The notes below the pieces were generated by a model that ran no database searches, was not told the origin of the DNA, and saw only the letters and a program-made list of their open reading frames with translations. From JAENVU01 sp031422675 (lineage in GTDB: Bacteria; Actinomycetota; Acidimicrobiia; IMCC26256; JAENVU01): a stretch of DNA of 64,000 bases. Position numbers and translations under genes: made by a program. How positions within the stretch are numbered: position 1 is the stretch's first letter; every line of letters begins with the position of its first letter. The stretch is from positions 37,588-101,587 of the forward strand of contig JANPMG010000169.1 in NCBI GenBank assembly GCA_031422675.1, given 5' to 3'. Shown here in pieces: positions 17,013 through 25,059 of the stretch.

Positions 17013-18557
17013 GTGACCGACACCACCAATGCACCCGCCGCATCGAGCGGGGCGATCGACAAGGGCCTGAAGGCCGGCGCGATCGGGTTGACCTCCACCA
17101 TCGTCATCGGGGTCGCGTCCACCGCACCGGGCTACAGCCTCGCCGCCTCGCTCGGTCTGGTGACCGATTCCGCCGGCGCTCAAGCTCCGGCGATCCTGTG
17201 GCTGGCGTTCGTGCCCATGTTGTTCATCGCCGCTTCGTACTTCTACCTCAACCGCGCCGACCCCGACTGTGGCACCACCTTCACCTGGGCCGCGCGGGCG
17301 CTCGGACCCATCCCCGGGTGGCTCGGCGGCTGGACCATCATCATCGCCGACCTCGTGGTCATGCCGAGCCTGGCCCAGATCACGGGTTCCTACGCCTTCC
17401 TCCTCTTCGACGCCGACGGGCTCGCCGAGAACAAATACTGGACGATGCTCGTCGGGGTGATCTTCATCCTGGCGATGACCTGGATCTGCGTCATCGGGAT
17501 CGAACTCAACGCGAAGACCCAGGTCGGGTTGCTCGCCGCCGAGCTGATCGTGCTCGTCATCTTCGCCGCGGTCGCGCTGTACAAGGTGTACAACGGCGAC
17601 CTCGCCGGTTCGGTCGAGCCATCGCTCGCGTGGATCAACCCCCTCGAGATCACCGACGCGTCGGCGCTCTCCGGTGGGCTGCTGGCCGCACTGTTCATCT
17701 ACTGGGGCTGGGACACGGCGGTGACCGTGAACGAGGAGTGCGCCGACAGCAAGCGCACCCCCGGCATCGCCGCGATCGCCTCCACCCTCATCCTGGTGGG
17801 GGTCTACCTCATCGTCGGCATCGCCGCGCAGGCCATCCGCGGTCCCGGCTTCCTGAGTGCGAACAGCGACGACGTATTGGGTGCGACCGGCAACCTGGTC
17901 CTCGGGTCACCGTTCGACAAGTTCCTGATCATCGCGGTGCTCACGTCCGCCGCGGCCTCCACCCAGACCACGATCCTGCCCGCCGCCCGCAGCCAACTCT
18001 CGATGGCGGTGCATCGGGCATTACCCGGCTGGTTCGGCCACATCGATCGGAAGTACCTGACCCCCACCAACGCCACCTGGACCTTCGGCATCTTCGCCGC
18101 CGCGTTCTACGCCGGGCTCACCCTCCTGAGCGACAACGTCTTGAGTGCATCGATCGATTCCGTCGGCCTGATGATCGCGATCTACTACGGCCTCACCGGA
18201 ATCGTCTGTCCGATCTATTTCCGCCGCCACATCTTCGCCAGCGTGAAGAACTTTCTGTTCGTCGCCGTCGCCCCGCTGATCGGGGGCAGCATCCTCTTCT
18301 GGACGTTCGCGAAGTCGACGGTGGACTCGTTCCAGAACCCGGAGACCACGTGGTTCGGCATCGAGTCCTACTGGGTGATGGGCATGGCGCTCCTGGCCGT
18401 CGGTATCCCGATCATGTTGTGGTGGCGCAGCCGCGAAGACGCGTTCTTCCGGCGCGGGATCGACCCCATCGATCAACGCCCCGACCCCGACGGGAACGGC
18501 CCCGAGCCGCCACCGATCGTGGCCGGCGTCGATGCCAGCATCCTGAGGGAGGTCTGA
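17013..18557 (+). CDS. APC-family amino acid/amine permease
   Basis: A 514-residue integral membrane protein with about twelve hydrophobic helices. The first helix motif (GLTSTIVIGVASTAPGYSLAAS) is characteristic of APC superfamily transporters. A hydrophilic C-terminal tail rich in Pro/Asp follows the last helix. It begins at GTG 17013 with AGGGA upstream, 36 bases after ald, and is likely in the same operon. It probably imports the amine or amino acid handled by the aminotransferase-Ald pair; the substrate is inferred only from context. Confidence 0.85.
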   Translation: MTDTTNAPAASSGAIDKGLKAGAIGLTSTIVIGVASTAPGYSLAASLGLVTDSAGAQAPAILWLAFVPMLFIAASYFYLNRADPDCGTTFTWAARALGPIPGWLGGWTIIIADLVVMPSLAQITGSYAFLLFDADGLAENKYWTMLVGVIFILAMTWICVIGIELNAKTQVGLLAAELIVLVIFAAVALYKVYNGDLAGSVEPSLAWINPLEITDASALSGGLLAALFIYWGWDTAVTVNEECADSKRTPGIAAIASTLILVGVYLIVGIAAQAIRGPGFLSANSDDVLGATGNLVLGSPFDKFLIIAVLTSAAASTQTTILPAARSQLSMAVHRALPGWFGHIDRKYLTPTNATWTFGIFAAAFYAGLTLLSDNVLSASIDSVGLMIAIYYGLTGIVCPIYFRRHIFASVKNFLFVAVAPLIGGSILFWTFAKSTVDSFQNPETTWFGIESYWVMGMALLAVGIPIMLWWRSREDAFFRRGIDPIDQRPDPDGNGPEPPPIVAGVDASILREV

Positions 18558-18641
18558 GTGAGGCCGGGCCAGCACGATCTCAGCGGGCAACGCCGAACGG
18601 GGCCTGACCGGCCCGCCCCGCAGGGCCGAGAGGGGGAATGA
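18558..18641 (+). CDS. Small GPxRP-motif frame upstream of uspA (family member B)
   Basis: A 28-codon frame begins with GTG directly after the permease stop and has GGGAGG just upstream. It ends with TGA four bases before the uspA ATG. The C-terminal part reads RRTGPDRPAPQGREGE. The DNA can form GGGCC/GGCCC (loop TGACC) followed by GCCC/GGGC hairpins. Similar frames occur at 26514, 47122 and 49799. Function unknown; it may be a coupled leader peptide or a coding palindromic repeat. Confidence 0.5.
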   Translation: MRPGQHDLSGQRRTGPDRPAPQGREGE

Positions 18642-18645
18642 CGTC

Positions 18646-19068
18646 ATGACCGGAGAAATCGTCGTCGGCTTCGACGACTCCGAGGGCGCCGAGGCCGCCC
18701 TCCGTCGCGCGGTGGTGCTGGCCGAGCGAATGAGCTCGGCCCTCGTGCTCGTGTTCTGCACCGAGCCGCCGTCGGTCACCGCGGGAGGTGCCGGCGATCA
18801 ACGCGCGGTGATCGCTTCGATCGCCGAGTCGGTGCTGGCGCGCGGCAACTCGATCGCCGCCGCCGCCGGGGTGCCCGCACGGGGTGAGGTGGTGGCGGCG
18901 CGTCCGGTCGACGGTCTGATCGCGGTGGCCGACCAGGTGGACGCACCCATGATCGTCGTCGGCCACCACGGCGAGGGACCGCTGCGCGGTGCACTCCTCG
19001 GTGTGACCGCGAACCGTCTCCTCCACCAGGCCGAACGTCCGATCCTGGTGGTTCCCGCAACTGACTAA
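18646..19068 (+). CDS. Universal stress protein, UspA family
   Basis: A 140-residue single Usp domain. The N-terminus IVVGFDDSEGAEAALRRAV includes the ATP-contacting Asp, and the C-terminal GHHGEGPLRGALLGVTANRLL is a variant of the G-2x-G-9x-G nucleotide-binding motif with Val after the last Gly. The C-terminal RPILVVP strand is typical. It is a cytosolic stress-associated protein of unknown precise role. It has a strong GAGGGGG upstream region. It converges on csrA with one base between the two stop codons. Confidence 0.88.
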   Translation: MTGEIVVGFDDSEGAEAALRRAVVLAERMSSALVLVFCTEPPSVTAGGAGDQRAVIASIAESVLARGNSIAAAAGVPARGEVVAARPVDGLIAVADQVDAPMIVVGHHGEGPLRGALLGVTANRLLHQAERPILVVPATD

Positions 19069-19069
19069 C

Positions 19070-19261
19070 TCAGTCCGAGCGGAGATCGGGCGCGTCCGTG
19101 CGCTCACGGTCGCGGTCGAGGATCTCTTCGCGGAACACTTTGACCGAGCGCGGCGCGTCGATGCCGAGCCGGACGTGTTCCCCGTGTACCTCCAGCACCG
19201 TGACGATGATGTCGTCACCGATCACGATGCGTTCGTTGATCCGACGGGTGAGCACCAACAT
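19070..19261 (-). CDS. csrA: Carbon storage regulator CsrA (RNA-binding)
   Basis: A 63-residue CsrA. MLVLTRRINERIVIGDDI at the start and VRLGIDAPRSVKVFREEI in the middle are the conserved RNA-binding strands. CsrA dimers bind GGA motifs in mRNA leaders to change translation. ATG 19261 has GGAG six bases upstream; longer in-frame starts have no homology. No flagellar genes or fliW are nearby, which are the usual csrA neighbours in Gram-positives. The stop nearly touches the convergent uspA stop. Confidence 0.92.
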   Translation of the reverse strand: MLVLTRRINERIVIGDDIIVTVLEVHGEHVRLGIDAPRSVKVFREEILDRDRERTDAPDLRSD

Positions 19262-19349
19262 CGCGGATCTCCTTCCGTGGATGAGCCCGGTCCGCCCAGC
19301 TTCCGGAACCGCGAGATTAGATCGGCGGCTCGACCGACTTCCCATGGCC

Positions 19350-19373
19350 GGTCGGTCGGTCGGTCGGTCGGTC
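19350..19373. repeat. GGTC tetranucleotide repeat, six units
   Basis: Six uninterrupted GGTC units lie between the LuxR-type gene and csrA, about 90 bases upstream of the csrA ATG. Such runs are prone to slippage and could change promoter spacing. No coding role is evident. Confidence 0.8.
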
Positions 19374-19393
19374 GTTCGGGAAATCGCGCGGAG

Positions 19394-20005
19394 TCAGCTC
19401 AGCAGGCCGAGGACCATCGCCCGGCCCAACGCTTCGTTCCGATTCCGAGCGTCGAGCTTGTCGTAGATGTGGGCGAGATGGGTCTTCACCGTGGCCAGGG
19501 AGACGAACAACGCGGCGGAGATCTCCCGATTCGAGCTCCCGGTGGCGAGCAGCCCGAGGACCTCGCGCTCACGGGCCGTGAGCGTCAGGGGTTCGAGGTC
19601 TTCATCGGGCAGATCGCCGGTGAGCAGTGCCGGATCCACGTGACGTTCGCCGCCGAGCACGCGCCCGATCGCGCTCACCAGATCCGATGGACGGATCGAG
19701 CGCGCGAGGAGGCCATCTACGTCGAGCGCGAGGAGGTCGGCCAACGTGTCGCGCGGGGCCCGGTTGAGCATGACGACGAGGCGCACGTCCGGTGCCGCCT
19801 CCCGGACCTGGCGCGCCATCTCGTCGACCGCGAGATCGTTGACCACACCCACGACCGCGACCGCGGGCGAGTGCTCGATCACTGCCTTGGCGACATCGCG
19901 TGCCGACCCGACCTCGGCGAGGACCGTGAACCCCTCGGCGACCAGCACCGCGGTGAGACCGACGCGAACGAGCGGAACGACGTCGGCAACGACGACCGTC
20001 GACAT
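19394..20005 (-). CDS. LuxR/NarL-type regulator with degenerate receiver domain
   Basis: A 203-residue protein with a receiver-like domain (residues 1 to about 120) and a clear C-terminal LuxR helix-turn-helix (LTAREREVLGLLATGSSNRE, then SLATVKTHLAHIYDKL). The receiver looks unable to take phosphate in the usual way: the acidic pair near the N-terminus is reduced to ADVVPLVRVG, and the phosphoacceptor strand reads VAVVGVVNDLA, with Gly where Asp is expected. It may act independently of phosphorylation. ATG 20005 is chosen; the frame is open to 20062. No sensor kinase is adjacent. Confidence 0.85.
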   Translation of the reverse strand: MSTVVVADVVPLVRVGLTAVLVAEGFTVLAEVGSARDVAKAVIEHSPAVAVVGVVNDLAVDEMARQVREAAPDVRLVVMLNRAPRDTLADLLALDVDGLLARSIRPSDLVSAIGRVLGGERHVDPALLTGDLPDEDLEPLTLTAREREVLGLLATGSSNREISAALFVSLATVKTHLAHIYDKLDARNRNEALGRAMVLGLLS

Positions 20006-20089
20006 GGAACCGGAGCGTACCGGCCATTCCGGCGAAGTCGGTGCCAACGCCATCGTTGGCACGCCCGGTCGCCCGCTCCGCGCACCCGC

Positions 20090-21301
20090 CTACTGCACGG
20101 TCCAGCGAACGGGGAGTCGTGCAGGTCCCCAGATACCGAAGGTCTCGGGCTTCCACTCCACCGCACCGTCGAGGGCGAGGTCCGGGAATCGAGTCGCCAG
20201 GAGTCCGAGGGCGGCGTGGAGTTCACCGCGAGCGAGATGCGCGCCGAGGCAGTAGTGGATCCCGGACCCGAAGGTCAAGTGCGGGCCGGTGGCTTCGCGG
20301 GTGATGTCGAACCGTTCCGGATCGGTCACGAACTCGGGATCACGATTCCCGCTCGAGAGCGCGCACGAAACCAGCGTGCCCCGCGGGAACAGCACGTCGC
20401 GGTAGACGATGTCCTCCGACGCGACGCGGATGGTGCCCTGCACCGCGCCGAGGTAGCGCATCGTCTCGTCCACCACGCGCGGGGCGAGGCTCGGGCGCTC
20501 CACCAGGGTCTTCCACTGGTCGGGGTAGGCGAGCAGGAGCGCGACCGAACAGCCGAGTTGATTGCGGGTCGTGTCCGTCCCGGCCATGAGGACGGCCTCC
20601 GCGAGCATCACAAGCTCGTCGGTCGAGAGTCGATCGCCGGCTTCTTCGGCTGCGATCAATACGCTCAACAGGTCGTCGCCGGGCGCGGATCGACGGCGTT
20701 CGACGAGTTCGCGCACGTAGGCCTCGAGCTCTTCGCTTGCCCGTCGCACCGCCGGCAGATCTTCGGCCAGGTTCTGATTGAAGATCCGGAAGATGTCCGT
20801 GGCCCAACGCGAGAACAACTCCCAATCCTCCCGGGGCGCGCCGAGGAGTTCACAGATGATGGGGATCGGATAGGGATCGCACACTGCGGCGACGAAATCG
20901 CACCGGCCGGCGGCAGCGATGTCGTCGAGCAGCTCTGCGATCACCTGGTCCATGAACGGTCGGAGCCGCTGCGCGGCCGCGGGGGTGAACGCGGGTGCCA
21001 CGAGCCGCCGGACGCGCGCGTGCTCGTCGCCCTCCATCGACAGGATCGACGGTCGGCGTTCCTCCATCGATTCCTCGGGCAGACCCTGCATCTGGGGCAG
21101 CAACGACAACGCCGAGTGGAATCGGCGGTCCCGCAGGACCGACACGATGTCGCGGTGGCCCATGACGGCGTACCCGAGCGGGCTGCGCGCCAGCCAATGG
21201 TCGTCCCGGACCGCCGCCAACCGGGCCAGCCGGTCGGATCGGTCGAGACCATTGGGGTCGAAGACCGGCAGCTCGAGTTCCAACACCGAGATCGCGACCA
21301 C
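20090..21301 (-). CDS. Cytochrome P450
   Basis: A 403-residue soluble bacterial P450. The I-helix oxygen motif is AGTDTT, the ExxR motif is ETMR in VVDETMRYLG, and the haem-thiolate loop is FGSGIHYCLGAHLAR with axial Cys. It monooxygenates an unknown small organic substrate, with electrons from a ferredoxin system not encoded here. The GTG start at 21301 is well supported by GGAGGAG seven bases upstream. It is adjacent to tRNA-Lys and divergent from a second P450. Confidence 0.9.
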   Translation of the reverse strand: MVAISVLELELPVFDPNGLDRSDRLARLAAVRDDHWLARSPLGYAVMGHRDIVSVLRDRRFHSALSLLPQMQGLPEESMEERRPSILSMEGDEHARVRRLVAPAFTPAAAQRLRPFMDQVIAELLDDIAAAGRCDFVAAVCDPYPIPIICELLGAPREDWELFSRWATDIFRIFNQNLAEDLPAVRRASEELEAYVRELVERRRSAPGDDLLSVLIAAEEAGDRLSTDELVMLAEAVLMAGTDTTRNQLGCSVALLLAYPDQWKTLVERPSLAPRVVDETMRYLGAVQGTIRVASEDIVYRDVLFPRGTLVSCALSSGNRDPEFVTDPERFDITREATGPHLTFGSGIHYCLGAHLARGELHAALGLLATRFPDLALDGAVEWKPETFGIWGPARLPVRWTVQ

Positions 21302-21326
21302 GCAACGCTCCTCCGCCGAGTCCGGG

Positions 21327-21399
21327 TGGGTCGCCAGGGACTTGAACCCTGAACCTGCGGGTTAAAAGCCCGATGCTCTGCCAGTTGAGCTAGCGACCC
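21327..21399 (-). tRNA. tRNA-Lys (anticodon UUU)
   Basis: A 73-base cloverleaf on the minus strand. The acceptor stem is GGGTCGC/GCGACCC with discriminator A, the D-arm is GCTC...GAGC, and the anticodon loop CTTTTAA has TTT at 21366-21364. The T-arm CAGGG/CCCTG has a canonical TTCAAGT loop. CCA is not encoded (CCC follows). Confidence 0.95.
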
Positions 21400-21511
21400 C
21401 AACTCGCACGATACCGCCCGGCGCCCGGACCGCCCCAGCCGTTCGCCACCCCCGACCGCACCCGCACCTATATTGCGCCGGTCATTCGCAAGCCGGAGAG
21501 GATCAACGTCG

Positions 21512-22717
21512 ATGATCGCGGAACGGAAGCCGGACATCTCGATCACCAGCGGCGCGTTCTGGGGTCGGAACCCGCATGCCGAGCTGGCGTGGATGCGGCA
21601 GAACGATCCCGTCTACTTCGACGCGGAGGCCGGCGTGTGGGGGATCAGCCGCTACGACCACATCAAGGAAATCGAATCCGATCCGGCCACGTTCTCGAAT
21701 GCCGGGGGCATCCGTCCGGAGACCGGACCGATTCCGATGATGATCGACATGGACGACCCGGAGCACCGGATGCGCCGGAAACTGGTGGCGCGCGGCTTCA
21801 CGCCGAACCGGGTACGCGAGCAGGAACCGGCGATCCACGCCCTCGTCCACGATCTCATCGACGAGGTCTGCGAACGCGGGGAGTGCGACTTCGTCTGGGA
21901 CTTGGCGGCGTGGATCCCGCTCATCATGATCGGCGACGCCCTCGGCGTCGAGCCCGATGACCGCGCCGCCCTCATGCGCTGGTCCGACGATCTGCTGCGC
22001 GGTCTCGGCACCGAAGACATCGAACTCCTCATGGCCGCCGGCGAGGCATTCAACGGATACAACGAGTACGCACTCCGCGTGATCGAGGATCGCCGCGCTT
22101 GCCCACGCGACGACCTGATGAGCATCCTCGTCCACGCCGAGGTCGACGGTGACCGCCTCGACGAACACTCGATCCTGCACGAGTCGCTGCTGATTCTCAT
22201 CGGCGGCGACGAGACCACTCGCCACGTGATGTCGGGCGGTGCCTACCAGCTCATGCGGCACCCGGAACAGTGGCAGCGCCTGCTCGCCGATCGCGATCTG
22301 GTGATTCCCGCGGTCGAGGAAATGCTGCGCTGGGTGACGCCGATCAAGAACATGGCTCGCACCGCAACCAAGACCGTGGACTTCCACGGCAAGGAGATCC
22401 AGGCGGGACAGAAGCTGCTCATGCTCTACCCGTCGGCCAATCGCGACGACGACCACTTCGTCGAACCCCACACCTTCGACATCGAGCGCACGCCGAACGA
22501 GCACGTGGCCTTCGGGTTCGGAACGCACTTCTGCCTCGGGAGTTCACTGGCCCGGCTCGAACTCCGAGCCTTGTTCAACGTGCTCCTCGACCGGCTGCCG
22601 GACATCCACCTGGTCGACCCCGATGAACCCGCGCACCGACCGGCGAACTTCGTCAGCGGGTACGAAGGTATGAAGGTCGCGTTCAACCCCACGCCCCGGC
22701 GCACCGCTCCCGCCTGA
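21512..22717 (+). CDS. Cytochrome P450, CYP142-like (steroid side-chain oxidation class)
   Basis: A 401-residue P450 with the oxygen-binding I-helix reading GGDETT, ExxR as EEMLR, and the haem loop FGFGTHFCLGSSLARLELR. The segments TPIKNMARTATK and RPANFVSGYEGM closely resemble mycobacterial CYP142, which oxidises the terminal carbon of the cholesterol/cholest-4-en-3-one side chain. That assignment is by remembered similarity and not by a search. ATG 21512 has GGAGAGG upstream. No other steroid-degradation gene is seen in the window. Confidence 0.85.
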   Translation: MIAERKPDISITSGAFWGRNPHAELAWMRQNDPVYFDAEAGVWGISRYDHIKEIESDPATFSNAGGIRPETGPIPMMIDMDDPEHRMRRKLVARGFTPNRVREQEPAIHALVHDLIDEVCERGECDFVWDLAAWIPLIMIGDALGVEPDDRAALMRWSDDLLRGLGTEDIELLMAAGEAFNGYNEYALRVIEDRRACPRDDLMSILVHAEVDGDRLDEHSILHESLLILIGGDETTRHVMSGGAYQLMRHPEQWQRLLADRDLVIPAVEEMLRWVTPIKNMARTATKTVDFHGKEIQAGQKLLMLYPSANRDDDHFVEPHTFDIERTPNEHVAFGFGTHFCLGSSLARLELRALFNVLLDRLPDIHLVDPDEPAHRPANFVSGYEGMKVAFNPTPRRTAPA

Positions 22718-22729
22718 TCCGCACGCGAA

Positions 22730-24340
22730 TCAGTCGTCGTCGCGGATCGTGACGACGCCGGTGCCGTCGATGACCGTGGCGCCGCTCGCCGTACTCACGA
22801 CGATCTGGAACGCCTCGGTGCCTTCGGACGCGGTGTCCGCCAACAGCGGGATGGTGAGATAGACGAAGCGCTTCGTCGCGGCGATCTTCGCAGTCCCCGA
22901 TCGGGTGGTGTAATCCGTACCCGCCGTGGCCGAGCCGGGTTGGGTGGCCCAGCTGATGAGTACGTCCGAGGTCGCCGACGTGGTCAACGCAATCGGAACC
23001 GAGAGCGAACGCGATCCGCCGTCGCCTTCGACCACCGTGGCGTCCGAGACCGCCAGCCGTACCCCGGAGCCGGGATCGTCGTTGACGATCGTCCCGGTGC
23101 CGCGCTCGCGGTGATTCTCGCCACCATCCACCCCGGCCGCGACGAGATACATCAGTTCGTTCGGTTCGTTCGCGCTGTCTTGCTTCACCGGGACGGTCAG
23201 CATCTTGAAGACCTGGCTGCCGGTGAAAACTGCTTTGCCCTTGGTCGGGGTGAAGTCGCTGGTTCCGGCAGTACCGGGCGCCGTCGACCAGTAGACGGTG
23301 ACCGTCTTACCCGAGGCCGGCGGGTTCGAGATCGACAAGGGGAACCGCAGCGCGCGCGCGCCCGAGGTTCCTTCGATGACCGACGCATCACCCACCGAAA
23401 CCTCCGGGCCGGTGATGACCCCCGGGTGCGCGATGTCCCAACTCCGCGCTCGCGCGTCCCATACCGACCGATCGGTCGTGATCACCGTGTCCGGACACGC
23501 GCTCGACCAGGACGCGGCGCCCGGAAACGCGCCCGGACCCAACCACACCACCGTGTTCCCCGAGCACGTCACCGGGTAACCCGCCGGAAGATTCAGGTTC
23601 CCGTGATTCGTTGTTTGGTCGGCCCGGAAGATCGAGTTGGTGACGCTCAGCCTCGGGCTCACGGGCGCGTTCTCGTCCCACTTGAAGAATCCGCCGTGGC
23701 CGGCGGCACCGCCCGAATACACCGTCGGCATCGCCTGCAAGCGCACCAACGAACGGCTGATGCTCCACGTGTTGAAGCGACCGTCGAAGGTCGTGCCGCT
23801 CGAACGGCGAGCCGAGAGGCCGACGTAACAACCATCGAGGTACGAGTCCTCGATCGCTCCGACGAGGAGATCGTCGTTCTGCACGCAATCGTCGTGGATG
23901 TAGGCGAGATATGCGTGCTTGATCAGGAAATCACTCGAGCCGGTACGGGCTCTGATGCCATCGCCGTAGTTGAAGACGCGCGGCCGATCGAGGGTGAACC
24001 GAGCGCCGGCGAAACCGACGCCGGCGTTGCCGTGGAAGGTGTCCCAGGTCGTGCTCACGCCGTAGGTGCCCGTGATCGTCCCGCCGTCCCAACACGCGTC
24101 GTCGCCTGCGTTGAAGTACACGGGATAGGAGACCGTCCCGGTCCAGGTTGCCGCCGAAGCATCGATGCGCGCGTTGGCCCCGACTGTTTCGGTGAACTCA
24201 GTTTGAGGTCCGATCAGATCTCGGGTCGGTGTGGGCGAACACGGCCCCACCGCATCGGCCGAGTTCGGAGCCCCGACGACCACTCCGACGATGGCCATCG
24301 TCGCGGCCACCACTGCGCCACCGAACCGCCGCACCCTCAT
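22730..24340 (-). CDS. Secreted protein: paralogous EPS-flanking domain plus two Calx-beta domains
   Basis: A 536-residue exported protein. Signal peptide covers residues 1 to about 30 (VRRFGGAVVAATMAIVGVV, ending near SADA). Residues about 35-310 form a domain shared almost motif for motif with the protein at 33332 (TTWDTFH, YIHDDCVQND, DGCYVGLS, GHGGFFKWD, CSGNTVVWLG). Repeated Asn/Gly-rich strands suggest a right-handed beta-helix. Two Calx-beta repeats follow (about 315-425 and 430-536), each ending in a DD-type calcium motif (VNDD, IRDDD). It is the last gene of the EPS operon, 18 bases after the kinase gene. ATG 24340 has GGGGAG upstream. Carbohydrate binding or cleavage is possible but not shown. 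Confidence 0.8.
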   Translation of the reverse strand: MRVRRFGGAVVAATMAIVGVVVGAPNSADAVGPCSPTPTRDLIGPQTEFTETVGANARIDASAATWTGTVSYPVYFNAGDDACWDGGTITGTYGVSTTWDTFHGNAGVGFAGARFTLDRPRVFNYGDGIRARTGSSDFLIKHAYLAYIHDDCVQNDDLLVGAIEDSYLDGCYVGLSARRSSGTTFDGRFNTWSISRSLVRLQAMPTVYSGGAAGHGGFFKWDENAPVSPRLSVTNSIFRADQTTNHGNLNLPAGYPVTCSGNTVVWLGPGAFPGAASWSSACPDTVITTDRSVWDARARSWDIAHPGVITGPEVSVGDASVIEGTSGARALRFPLSISNPPASGKTVTVYWSTAPGTAGTSDFTPTKGKAVFTGSQVFKMLTVPVKQDSANEPNELMYLVAAGVDGGENHRERGTGTIVNDDPGSGVRLAVSDATVVEGDGGSRSLSVPIALTTSATSDVLISWATQPGSATAGTDYTTRSGTAKIAATKRFVYLTIPLLADTASEGTEAFQIVVSTASGATVIDGTGVVTIRDDD

Positions 24341-24358
24341 CGTTGCTCCCCCCACGTA

Positions 24359-25048
24359 TCAGGCACCCCGGATCACGGCCTCCACGATCGTGGCGGATGC
24401 CGCGGGGTCGAGACCGTCGACCCGGAGGGTCTCGGGCGTCTCGCCACGTGGAGAATGTACCAATTGGTCGGTGAGTGACGCCAGGAGCAATTCTCCGCGT
24501 CGTAGTTCCTCCGCTCTCGCCTCGGATTCGAGTGCCTCGAGCCGGCTCTGACGGGGCCCTCGGGCCTCCAACCGGGCGACCAGTACCTCGATCGGCGCAT
24601 CAACCCGCACGATGAGGTCGGCCCGTTCGGCCGGGTCCGCCGCCGCCAGCGCCAGGACCCGTTCGGGGTCGGCTCGCAGCGCGGCGGACCACCACTCCTG
24701 GAGCGGGCCCTGATCCATCACGTGGATCCCGGGTCGGCGACGCGCGCGGCGTAGGGCGTGGCGAACGACGAGCAGATTGGCCGGACGCGCGATCTGGTCC
24801 CGGCGATCGCGCTGGCCGCTGCGCAGGGCAACTCCGGCCACGATGCGGGCCGAGCCGGGTTCGACCCCGCCCGCGGCTATGGCGCCGAGCTTCCGCCGCA
24901 CGCGGGCCGAGCGGGCCGCGTCCGGACCAAGGGTTGCCATGACTTCGGTGGTGGGTTTTCCCTCCAGCCGAAGCCGCGCGACGACGGCCCGGGCGAGCGT
25001 CGACTTGCCTGCGCCCGGCAGACCGCAGAACTCGACGACGTACCCCAC
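24359..25048 (-). CDS. P-loop small-molecule kinase-like protein
   Basis: A 229-residue protein with Walker A GLPGAGKST (residues about 9-17), a MDQGPLQEWW segment in place of the DRxxxS lid-substrate strand of thymidylate kinases, and a basic helix-rich C-terminal half. The fold is probably adenylate/thymidylate kinase-like; the phosphate acceptor is unknown. It follows the nucleotidyltransferase-kinase gene by 11 bases inside the EPS operon, so a sugar or lipid-linked acceptor is a reasonable guess. GTG 25048 is used and lacks a clear ribosome site. Confidence 0.7.
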   Translation of the reverse strand: MGYVVEFCGLPGAGKSTLARAVVARLRLEGKPTTEVMATLGPDAARSARVRRKLGAIAAGGVEPGSARIVAGVALRSGQRDRRDQIARPANLLVVRHALRRARRRPGIHVMDQGPLQEWWSAALRADPERVLALAAADPAERADLIVRVDAPIEVLVARLEARGPRQSRLEALESEARAEELRRGELLLASLTDQLVHSPRGETPETLRVDGLDPAASATIVEAVIRGA

Positions 25049-25059
25049 CGACGAATCGA

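Noticed and set aside
16409..18607. A 732-codon frame on the plus strand over ald and the permease
   Set aside because: It is out of frame with two well-supported genes and its translation is almost all Arg, Gly, Pro and His. It is a codon-bias shadow.
21327..21399. tRNA-Lys as an integration site for a genomic island carrying the two P450 genes
   Set aside because: No duplicated tRNA 3' end and no integrase are visible; the P450 genes look like their neighbours in base composition.
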